Of a stretch of 64,000 nt of DNA, positions 57,901 through 64,000 are shown one piece after another (the first letter of the stretch is position 1; every line of letters starts with the position of its first letter). The notes under the pieces are model-generated. The model ran no database searches, had not been told where the DNA came from, and was given only the letters and a program-made list of their open reading frames with translations. This stretch comes from Marsupella aquatica. Its lineage: Eukaryota > Marchantiophyta. The stretch lies in the NCBI GenBank assembly GCA_973895155.1, contig OZ316897.1, positions 15,066,001-15,130,000 of the forward strand, given 5' to 3'. Made by a program: the position numbers and the translations under genes.

Positions 57901-59250
57901 TCCAGCACCAATTGCATTGTTTCCCCCTTGACTTTCAGTAGTGGGGTGAATGTTAGAGGGCCCACCCTTCACCCCAGCATTCAGGGATTCTTGCAGGAAA
58001 CCCAGAGCCTCCAACCGGATGCCCATAGATTCCACCTGATGAGAAATATCATCTCGAAGATCACTTTGAAACTGATTGGAAAAGTCTTGGAATGCTTCAT
58101 AGGCACACCGCGATGCATTATCCATTTCTACACGAAGGTCTTCCTCTGACGCAAGTTTGGGAAATTTCGCTGAACGTGCTTGACATTGCCCATCCCCAGT
58201 GGACCTGGCCTTCGCTTTATCAGGGCCCGTTAGAGCGTCTACTCTTTCACTAGTCAATTTTTGTGGACTAACATTCATTTTATCAGAGGATATTAGGCAG
58301 CAGTCTTCGTACCCTTTATCACTTTTACAAGTTTCAGTGGCATCGTTATTCTGACTAATAATCTTCTCAGACAATAAGGGGCAGTCTTTAAACTCATCAT
58401 ATCTTTCAGCAATATCACTAGTTCCAAAGGATTTATTACTCTGACCTACGCGGGTATCTAACATGTAACCATGCAAGTGATTAACAAGAGATCTACGACC
58501 ATCAGCAAGGGTGGATTGCAGGATTTCCAGCTCGCTCTGGTAGAGATCAGCCGGAATGGGACCACTTTCCAGCCTTCGGCATATTTTATTCAGGCTTTGG
58601 GTTAAGGTATCTAGACGACCCTTCATCAAGGAAAGAGCAGGAACGGGGGCGGAATAAAGGCCTCCACCGTCATCATCACCACCAGCATCACTAAGAGTGT
58701 CAATGTCAAGAGGAGCACCTTCAAAATTGAAGTCGATTGAATCCGTTGTGGCCACGGCTGCTTCCAGGCCCTTGATGAAGGTACAACCAAACTCAGACAT
58801 GTCGCTCAGGGTCTTCTCTTTCGTGCTTTTTGTTATGGGATCTAACTCCCAGGCCCATGTGACAACGGTGGTCCCGTCCTTCCCATCAGATGCCTGAAAG
58901 GTTATTTGACAATTCTCCAGATTCATGTTGCTGCCTTCCACTGCGTATGTGTAGGAATGAGTTTCCTCCTCAATGTTGAGGAGTCTGTCTTTGGCCCACG
59001 CTTTCCTCTTTCCCCCGGGAAGCCCTGTAGCAGAATTCATTGTGTAGAACCGGAGGCAGCCTGGAGTGCGGTTGCACCCCTTCAGTCTCTCACAAACCTC
59101 AACGATTGGAACAAACTTGTGCAAGCCGCTGAAGTCTGACCCAATTTGCCAAGTTTTCTCCAACGGCACGGCTATGGAAGCTGTAATGTAACCCTTCCAT
59201 TTTCCTGAATTTTTCTCCTCTGTATTGCCCTTGACTTCCAACACCCTCAT
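51958..59250 (-). CDS. Giant SRPBCC (LFS-like)-headed repeat protein, 2430 aa
   Basis: One uninterrupted 2430-codon frame; ATG at 59250 is the only in-frame Met after an upstream TGA. Residues about 12-170 form an SRPBCC/polyketide-cyclase-2 domain of the plant LFS-like type (KWKGYITASIAVPLEKTW, DFSGLHKFVPIVEVCERLKG, PGCLRF, a TWAWELDP strand and a C-terminal helix with FIKGLEAAV). The rest is Ser/Pro/Glu/Gln-rich and probably disordered. It has a possibly folded block at about 838-933, a duplicated module of about 110 residues at about 1176-1400, two SYS modules (RxRQSxQ..SM) near 1640 and 1698, four FRxxSAxxFL modules near 1770, 1805, 1849 and 1887, acidic repeats at about 1950-2350 (YPDEGLDDQLNPEGE type) and a Gln/Ser-rich tail. 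LFS-like domains bind small hydrophobic ligands and are normally stand-alone proteins of about 170 residues; this fusion is very unusual. Function unknown. Confidence 0.85.
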   Translation of the reverse strand: MRVLEVKGNTEEKNSGKWKGYITASIAVPLEKTWQIGSDFSGLHKFVPIVEVCERLKGCNRTPGCLRFYTMNSATGLPGGKRKAWAKDRLLNIEEETHSYTYAVEGSNMNLENCQITFQASDGKDGTTVVTWAWELDPITKSTKEKTLSDMSEFGCTFIKGLEAAVATTDSIDFNFEGAPLDIDTLSDAGGDDDGGGLYSAPVPALSLMKGRLDTLTQSLNKICRRLESGPIPADLYQSELEILQSTLADGRRSLVNHLHGYMLDTRVGQSNKSFGTSDIAERYDEFKDCPLLSEKIISQNNDATETCKSDKGYEDCCLISSDKMNVSPQKLTSERVDALTGPDKAKARSTGDGQCQARSAKFPKLASEEDLRVEMDNASRCAYEAFQDFSNQFQSDLRDDISHQVESMGIRLEALGFLQESLNAGVKGGPSNIHPTTESQGGNNAIGAGPREGQEEAQFSTQESQISTQESSPDIRWPSSPSCNGARWPSSLSSNGTKGPSSPSSHAANVAPSPGFQTLEDDRGQFGVWELDALRSQRLQGSTKDIHSVRYRSRQLFQDLLQKEMSQDSDHRSHETKISPGTVQPTNSIQEIRPNKGCSPYCQFPLFRTQKSPHSQRPKPVMCRTAQNLQADLSRPPINENKLLDASSPESRDDEFHRHNSLPRPSRLPPEIWPDFPHEKSGDERYPVKERQVEDIPKEGHVEDVSVKRVIEDIAEKRQGEDWDNFELKREKFYSSPVSQENRDIIREPTSSSPPPPPLQSLENYMKILQLKSKSLPPRLSQSVEPVNQMMTSSSMLSLDKLGSEGTSSSQDCASSFGSINPSSNCPLSAAHPFVQRSEHVTLDLRNEIAPGVFHCRQGNQTRVVVNVPDDVETREEIRRHMRSLHRKDEIYKEFKLLGIQKPPTEQEILEGFAEARFKKQQELLALSETETPANDSPVFQPYYSDAKVWNPDVGHSPTVDKSRFAQGNDACTWDPASLSRFSAGHSTDAKPSSRQNAGQLSKTKYFSCNNATSREQLPNGRVFERMVESEQQVNVTNSFQKDASNMTSESLRGDSSARELAMSDSNNTQTPRGGFNGRQDCQPRVQTAELSTYRRSYPPVHKREFHIKGDGHRAPHCQPSSSNTKKKTKTGVSTLTESSSHATTTSSRDNACLEQMGSGDSFAHLERVDEISSQSASPEIRVYSQSGLLKRRDTPAMVASNLESRQSVASPQSNSESAMAKVIGNFQRDAEKNLMLELMRTRSSSQHLSLDEVFDKMPSGSGRSGFDPFRTSGSITYSDSNTTLSPEIRAYFEAQMLKANTYAINAGSALESRQSMVPPQSLKSSTHFSRPKILNNFPRDAEDFRLLEIMGNKRPSPQLSLDEVVNNAPSESGSSEFDPFRTSGKLGSITGSGSNTSSGHSFTGQLIGHVPHFTPSGKPINLTSAQSNPLIDSMSSDNLAECQKGRSHAMEPRRHEDCPFRQLKDKLDEVIHSSESSSPRHLDGRPHEINVRVSWADQRSECPGSSSSMGEGSRETSSSWKNLAFSAALDRVPQGYESSQQSEHGMPQPYGSSQQSDLNVIVEEPGEFFDHIPNGLGRGKSQRNPTPISHEVSGKLDTVKVQRTYRDAETQTDLPDEPEAKQNWSSETSQTPRPPGVEGLRDRQSIQKMASMASVAQFMDAQSSYSQMPDDVVGQTVESISSYEARKKREADELSFRTRQSAQMLNSMLNVREFSDDSRSYSVWLDGVVPLSVIQTPMKDSEAQTPMTDSEIQTPWNESESMVPREPRFREDSAANFLGSLKMQILQEFGDSKRTKADANDQLNPSLQEDSMAFLDALSKQIVKEYTDYTNNQSLMEGQSEGPRELRFREQSALTFLSALSENVLPEFRDRSGSRVVGVPGGGEPRFREKSAINFLTALREQIIQRNGRNSISKLPSTSDPLPRNQLHLTENANFQNAIQNEAYPDVNGNLQLDLKNQASSIESSNYQPESDGPGSPDESLTDQPASSEGQAYPDEGWSSQTKLDGQGTPGENLSYQPELEGPQYPDDTKLDGQGTPGENLSYQPELEGPQYPDDGLNYHPELEGTPDESSSHQPASEGQTYPGESSSFQLESEGQGTPGEKLSYPPDLEGQAYLDEGLSYQRESEGQSTPSVGRAYPDESLSFQPESEGRGTPGGKLSYRLDPLDRGFRDKGSRFQRNSEGQSTPGENVSDQPESEGGAYLDEGPSYDPKSEGQSSPGHPLDPEDLAFWDKGFSFEPESEGQSTLGENLSDEPDPEGEAYPNADLNDQPEGEAYADESLNDQHSPEGEADPDEGLDDQLNPEGEAYPGEGLDDQLNPEGEAYPDEGLDDQTDEGWNDQPNVEGEAYPDESLNEQPEDQGSENESGSSQQESQNQSQFGRNSPFQLEPRSSQRMSQRSSQVAQLNEMLQDLHTTVSRSRQNSVSNPGK
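52190..53400 (-). repeat. Acidic 23-27-residue coding repeats in the giant ORF, with an exact 81-bp duplication
   Basis: The array encodes about 20 imperfect repeats built on SYQPELEGPQYPDD, SEGQGTPGENLS and EGEAYPDEGLDDQLNP. Two 81-bp units starting at 53080 and 53161 are identical over the whole 81 bases (27 codons: DDTKLDGQGTPGENLSYQPE and so on), so this part expanded very recently. All units keep the frame. Confidence 0.9.
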
Positions 59251-60889
59251 GCCGTCAACACCACGCTTGTCTTCCTCTCCATTCAGAATTCATAACTTGT
59301 TCTGTGCGCATCAATTATGCATTGCCAGCCGATGGAGTACTTCCTCTGCAATTGATCCCAGTTGATGTTGCAGAGTGCTTCGCTGCGAGCTTGTTCTCGC
59401 TCAAATGTAAGTTACATGCCGTTTCTCAGACCACTCGGCACGAAGGTGCTGTAATTCAAAAGCCATACGCAACTTTCTACTCCGTGCCTAAGCGACGATC
59501 CAAACTCTCACCTCGTTTCAGACGTTACTCAATGTCAACTTCCGCACCGAATAGAGGTGACTTGCCCAATGTGGTCGGATCATAGGTTGGGATCCAAACT
59601 ATTCCAGTTCCTCCACGCTCTTGTGGTTAGCCGTGCTCTTCAGCAGCCAGCAAAATTCACAGGCAACTAGCAGGATTGTGATTGATTGGATTCCTTGCCT
59701 AGGCAGCGTGTCAGCTTTCGAATGACCGATTTTGGTTTTGACATACACAAGGTATGTCCTACCGATTCCAACCGGGTAACCCTATTGAGGAGGGGACGTT
59801 GAGATGCATACTCTGGCCGGCAGTCAGTTAGGACCAAAAGATCCGGTTTGTAGTCTACGACAAAAACTTCTCTTTGATTTGAGGCACTACTGGCTAAACC
59901 CTTGGTTGAAGATCACACGAAACCGGTACACTTCTTGGCCATTCCACGACTCACAGAGGTCGTCACTGTTGTCATCATTATTAACATAACCAATTTATGC
60001 TGTTGGTTTGTTGTACAGCCCAACTAACCAAATCTTCAAGCGTTCTGTGTGAACACTCAGCTTTGACCATTCAATGTAATCCTGGTTCGATGGTTGAGTC
60101 ATCAACTATTCGGAGAGACGACATTGCAATTTTGCAACTTGCGAGCCTCTTCCATCCAACATTCCGTGCCCAATGGGCGTCCAGGAATGTGTGGCCGCTC
60201 TTTGATTCTTAAGCTGTGCTCAAACACGTATGGTCGTCTGCGTTACTGATCCAACCAGAAAAAGCGGTAGAAACGGAGGAGCACGGTGCAAACAGCGATG
60301 TCCCTTCGGCCACCATAGGAAAAACCCTCCACAATCGTTGCGACAGAAATTCTGCCACATTGAAACTGCATGTTGGACACGGAACTTGCTGGTCTGCCAC
60401 AGAAGCTGGCTGAGCAGCGCAATCTGACACAATGCTGAAACCACTTGATTTCGCGTGAACAGGATTCGCGTGACAGCCAAAGTGCGTCAGATCAAGTCGT
60501 CACAAATGACAGAAGCCGGGAACCACTGAATTTGACTGCCGAACAGATTCGGGATATCAGGGTATTTCCATAATCGGTGGTAGCCACAGTGTTTTCTACC
60601 AAATTGATAGTGCAAAACAAATCTGGCAAATTGTGGCCCGCGAGGTCACACCATATTTCCCATCACATCCTGAAAAGCATGCCACCGAACATAGAACCCC
60701 CTGACTATGACGGGTCAAACAGATCTGAAAATTCGGGATCTGCTTCTGATGTTCTCCACAGTTTCACTGCTCAATTGATAAAATGCTTTAGATCACCATT
60801 TCATCTGAGGAACCATCAAATCGGACACATGCTGAAACCATTTATTACTGGAACCGAACAACATTAAATTTGTTGGTCTATACATTTCA
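59251..60889. promoter_or_regulatory. Intergenic region between the two divergent repeat-protein genes
   Basis: 1.64 kb separate the two start codons, so it should contain both promoters and could act as a bidirectional promoter. No TATA box was placed with confidence. I searched for a remnant of the SRPBCC domain that could head the right-hand gene and saw none. Short open frames occur on both strands without recognisable content. Confidence 0.4.
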
Positions 60890-63103
60890 ATGTCTAACGA
60901 TGATGCCGATGAAGGTGAGCGGATTTCCAAAGCTCTGACTCGGAGGTTTGTCTCTGAAACGAAGCGGATATCTAGAGCTCTGTCGCAGGAGGACTTTGCT
61001 GAAGCTCAGCGATTTTCCAAGGAACTGTCGCAGGAGGATGTCGCTGAAGGTAAGCGCATTGCCAGACTCCTGTCGCAGGAGGATGTCCCTGAAAGTCAGC
61101 GAATTTCCAATCCTGAAGGGCAACGAATTTACAAAGGTCATCAGGAGGATGTCGCCGAAGGGCAGCGGATCTTTTCTGAAGCTTTGTCTCAGAAGTTTGT
61201 CGCTGAAACTAAACGGATGTCCCAAGCTCTATCTCAGGCCGATTTCTTTGAACCTCAACAACTTGCAAATGAGCTGTCCCACCACGACATCGCTGAAGGC
61301 AAGCTTATTTCCAAAGCTCTGGCTCAGGAGGATGTCCCTGAAGGTCAGCGAATTACAAATGCTCTCGAAACAGGAGAACGCTGCCAGAATTGCCCATTTA
61401 ACAAATCTTCCGAGTCAGGCACAGCAGGTCAGTCTCCGAATTCGGATGACACGGATGATGAGGAGTCTGAAAAGAAACCACCACCACCGAAACCCTGCCC
61501 CCTAAAGGCAATTCTCGATGGAATGCCAAAAGAGTGGATCGAGGAGGGAGACGAGAGTTACACCGTTGTCATAAAGAAGGCTCCACCACCAAAACTACAT
61601 CCCCTCGTTCAAATTCTGAACGGCATGTCCCAAGTGATGGACAGGAGGGACTCCAACACGACTCGTGCGCTATTCCTCAAAGACTTTGATGCGACACTAC
61701 AAAAAATCAACAGTGATGCTGACTTAAAAGAGCCTGAACTAGACCGGTTGAGGCCTCGTCACTACACTAAGATCCTGGACGCAATGGCCGGCGCTGTGGA
61801 ATTCACAGATGAGAAGACCCACACTCAAAGGCTAGACCGTATGGTTCGGCAAACTCGGGATGAGGGGTTGATCAGCAGCTGGGAAGCAAAGAAGAAGAAA
61901 AGGGCTGACGAATTGGCATTCAGGAGTCGTCAGAGTGTTCAGATGCTGCATTCCATGATCAATGTCCGGGAGTACGCAGATGATGCCAGGGATTACAGTG
62001 TCTGGCTTGATGGAGTGGCACCTGTAGACAACGAGAGCCAAAGTGAGGAACCAGAGAAAACTGTGTCGGAACTATCTGCAAATGGAAAACCTCGAGAGCC
62101 TCGTTTTCGTGAGGATTCTGCTGCCAACTTTCTCAATAGCGTAGCAGTGCAAATCCTTGACGAATTTAGTCATTCCAAAAAACCCAAAGCTGACGGTTCA
62201 CAGGGTACGTCTAAAGGCCCCAAAGAGCCGAGTTTCAGGGAGGATTCAGCAGCTAACTTCCTCGGTGCCATGTCAAAGCAGATTAAGGAGCAATTCACAG
62301 ACCACAGGAGTGGCGAGAGTGAAACAGGGGACCACTCGGAGGGGTCCAAGCACCCAAGATTCCGTGAGAAATCTGCTCTGAAGTTCATATCTACACTGGA
62401 AGAGCAACTCCGTCCGGACTTTGAAAATAGATCAGCGGAGAAGTCAGCAGCTGGGGTCCCCAGATTCCGGGACAAATCTGCAATTCACTTCCTGAACGCC
62501 CTCAGAGACGAAATTACGCAGGGTGGTTCAAATCCACCTTCTGAAGGCCCGAGTTCGACTGATCGAGATGTTCAATCACAGACAACGCAAAACAATATGA
62601 GAAAGGGTAGCGCAAAGGCACCTTCCGAAGCTCCAAGTTCTAGTAGTAACGTTGTCCGATCAGAGACACAGCACAGCAACGTGAGAAAGAGTGGCGCAAA
62701 GGCACCTTCTCAAGGCCCAAGTTCTAGTGGTCACGACGTCCAATCAGAGAGCCAGCACAAGAACGTGAGAAAGAGTGGCGCAAAGGCACCTTCTCAAGGC
62801 CCAAGTTCTAGTGATCACGATGTCCAATCAGAGACACGGCACACCAATGTGACAAACGGTGGCGCAAAGGCACCTTCTCAAGGCCCAAGTTCTAATGGTC
62901 ACGAAGTTCAATCAGCGACAAAGCACAAGAATGTGAGAAACGGTAGCGCAAAGGAAACTTCTAGCAATCAAGATATTCAATCAGAGACAGACGACAAGAC
63001 TGGGAGAAGGGGTGGCTCAAAGCCACGTTCTGAAAGTGCGAATTCAAGTCAACATGTCCAATCAAATACACAGCACAAGAATGTGAACAAAAAACAAAAA
63101 TAG
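60890..63103 (+). CDS. Repeat protein, 737 aa, partial paralogue of the giant ORF
   Basis: A single-exon frame from ATG 60890 to TAG, with an in-frame TGA upstream at 60833. Residues about 7-170 are about eleven 15-residue repeats (EGQRISKALSQEDVA type), likely an extended amphipathic helix. Residues about 200-300 carry three PPPK..PL..IL.GM-like motifs. At about 330-365, SSWEAKKKKRADELAFRSRQ and YSVWLDGV match the giant protein's SSYEARKKREADELSFRTRQ and YSVWLDGV. Four FRxxSAxxFLxxL modules follow near 405, 448, 490 and 525, again as in the giant protein. Residues about 572-737 are six 28-residue basic repeats (SGAKAPSQGPSSS...HKNVRK). There is no SRPBCC domain, signal peptide or membrane segment. 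Function unknown; possibly a scaffold or structural protein. Confidence 0.85.
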   Translation: MSNDDADEGERISKALTRRFVSETKRISRALSQEDFAEAQRFSKELSQEDVAEGKRIARLLSQEDVPESQRISNPEGQRIYKGHQEDVAEGQRIFSEALSQKFVAETKRMSQALSQADFFEPQQLANELSHHDIAEGKLISKALAQEDVPEGQRITNALETGERCQNCPFNKSSESGTAGQSPNSDDTDDEESEKKPPPPKPCPLKAILDGMPKEWIEEGDESYTVVIKKAPPPKLHPLVQILNGMSQVMDRRDSNTTRALFLKDFDATLQKINSDADLKEPELDRLRPRHYTKILDAMAGAVEFTDEKTHTQRLDRMVRQTRDEGLISSWEAKKKKRADELAFRSRQSVQMLHSMINVREYADDARDYSVWLDGVAPVDNESQSEEPEKTVSELSANGKPREPRFREDSAANFLNSVAVQILDEFSHSKKPKADGSQGTSKGPKEPSFREDSAANFLGAMSKQIKEQFTDHRSGESETGDHSEGSKHPRFREKSALKFISTLEEQLRPDFENRSAEKSAAGVPRFRDKSAIHFLNALRDEITQGGSNPPSEGPSSTDRDVQSQTTQNNMRKGSAKAPSEAPSSSSNVVRSETQHSNVRKSGAKAPSQGPSSSGHDVQSESQHKNVRKSGAKAPSQGPSSSDHDVQSETRHTNVTNGGAKAPSQGPSSNGHEVQSATKHKNVRNGSAKETSSNQDIQSETDDKTGRRGGSKPRSESANSSQHVQSNTQHKNVNKKQK
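60905..61385 (+). repeat. 45-bp coding repeats, about eleven units
   Basis: Units such as GTCGCAGGAGGATGTCGCTG and AAGGTAAGCGCATTGCCAG encode E-G-x-R-I-S-x-A-L-S-Q-E-D-V-A. The period is 45 bp with one shortened unit near 61100 and all copies stay in frame. Confidence 0.9.
62600..63095 (+). repeat. 84-bp coding repeats, six units
   Basis: Units contain GGCGCAAAGGCACCTTCTCA, AGGCCCAAGTTCTAGTG and CAATCAGAGAC, encoding 28-residue repeats. The middle three units are nearly identical and the flanking ones diverge, and the last two are shortened. Confidence 0.9.
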
Positions 63104-63643
63104 GAAATGTTCAATTTCTGATAGAAAGCAGACATAGGGTGAGATAGCATGGTGCGAGCATAATGCAGTTCGTTCTTTGCAAAACAGAATTTCATCGTGA
63201 AACTTTGTTTGTTTTTATACCAGGAAGGTTGCATTACAAGAACAAATTAAGTGAGATAAGAATCTGAACAGCAGTGCTATCCGAAAGGTCAATCGAGCAA
63301 GTTTCCATCAACTAATGCTACTCGGTAAGGTGCACGTCCCTGTCCAACGGAATTGCTCTATCTGTACAAGAGCAAATCCGAACTGAGAACAGATTGTCAG
63401 TTCTGATGTCTGGAGTTCACTCAGAGGAAACCGACAATTTTAAGTAGTGTGATACATCTACTGTAGCTCATTTATGAACTTTCAATACTCAGTTTCCCTC
63501 AAAGTGTACTTAATTGCTTCCTAGTCGTTAGCTACAGTAGCTTGAAATTCGGAATATAACTACCGGAGTCTCATTATTTTTGGTATTGGGATTCTGGATG
63601 ATCTGCATTCATATCTCTTCTCGAATGCCTCTCCATTTCAAAT
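63104..63643. other. 3' flank of the 737-aa gene
   Basis: Presumed 3' UTR and intergenic DNA; no gene recognised. Confidence 0.4.
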
Positions 63644-63793
63644 ATGTCATTAAAGAGCATTGCTTCATTGATAGGTTGATGATCTGAGTTTGAACCCGGC
63701 CTCAAGCCCGATCGGACATGTCATTAAAGAGCATTGCTTCATTGATAGGTTGATGATCTGAGTTTGAACCCGGCCTCAAAGCCCGATCGGACA
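63644..63793. repeat. 74-bp tandem duplication (2 nearly identical copies)
   Basis: Copies start ATGTCATTAAAGAGCATTGC at 63644 and 63718 and differ by a single A insertion. Each contains GAGTTTGAACCCGGCCTC, which resembles a tRNA-type B box, but no A box or cloverleaf was found. Confidence 0.9.
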
Positions 63794-64000
63794 ACATTGC
63801 TATGCAGTTTCTATTTCATCAATAGATAACGACCAATTACAACAATTTAAAACTGGCTGTTTTGTCGCCCACCTTCCCCCGGAAAATCCTGTTCAATTCT
63901 GCCCAACAACACCGTGTTCAAAAGTGTTCTCCTCGAGAACTCCCCAGTTTGGAAGTCATCTTCTCCATTTAAGATCAAACAAACTAGTTCGTCGAGGTGG
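63794..64000. other. Right edge of the window
   Basis: No gene or repeat was recognised in the last 207 bases. Confidence 0.4.

Noticed and set aside
60887-61225. Minus-strand frame opposite the 15-residue repeats
   Set aside because: It is the antisense shadow of the 45-bp coding repeats in the plus-strand gene.
63670-63715. Possible tRNA gene around GAGTTTGAACCCGGCCTC
   Set aside because: Only the B-box-like part is present; no acceptor stem or anticodon arm can be folded.

Overview
The window looks like nuclear DNA of a land plant. The genes carry spliceosomal introns with GT/AG borders. The recognisable proteins are plant-type (a DUF604 glycosyltransferase-like protein, a plant-length XPB helicase, a DUF1218 membrane protein, an ETHE1 persulfide dioxygenase and an LFS-like SRPBCC domain). 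A CACTA transposon, a Copia-type LTR and Helitron-like ends lie between them. Gene density is low (about six well-supported genes in 64 kb) and proteins are only moderately close to the angiosperm versions I know, so a seedless plant, perhaps a bryophyte, is my best guess. That assignment is inference.

Layout. 1-1.2 kb: 3' end of a DUF604 gene (+). 2-16 kb: gene-poor DNA with local tandem duplications, a Helitron-like terminus with a minisatellite (6.8-7.2 kb), a very AT-rich block (7.2-8.3 kb), a 115-bp tandem array (13.3-13.8 kb) and a solo Copia-like LTR (15.2-15.5 kb). 16.5-19.3 kb: a decayed DUF1264 (oil-body-associated protein-like) locus. 20.4-20.9 kb: a duplicated TATA-bearing block upstream of XPB. 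21.3-27.2 kb: complete 20-exon XPB gene (+). 28.4-30.7 kb: three-exon DUF1218 gene (-), convergent with XPB. 31-46 kb: repeats, including 59-bp, 42/39-bp, 215-bp and 110-bp arrays, a 2.2-kb CACTA element with intact ends and target duplication (42.5-44.8 kb) and a second, inverted copy of the Helitron-like end (46.0-46.2 kb). 47-47.7 kb: ETHE1, uninterrupted in its coding region (+). 50.3-63.1 kb: a small hypothetical ORF and then two giant or repetitive ORFs arranged head to head.

The most unusual part is the right end. A 2430-residue single-exon protein (-) starts with an LFS-like SRPBCC ligand-binding domain and continues as more than 2200 residues of low-complexity, repeat-built sequence. 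A 737-residue protein (+), 1.6 kb away and divergently transcribed, lacks the SRPBCC domain. It shares a block of short helical modules (FRxxSAxxFLxxL) with the large protein. The two have grown different private repeats: acidic 23-27-residue repeats in the large one, and 15-residue and 28-residue repeats in the small one. I recognise no described family for the shared module.

The housekeeping genes do not form a pathway. XPB acts in TFIIH (transcription initiation and nucleotide excision repair), ETHE1 in mitochondrial sulfide/cysteine catabolism, and DUF604 and DUF1218 proteins in endomembrane or cell-wall-related roles.
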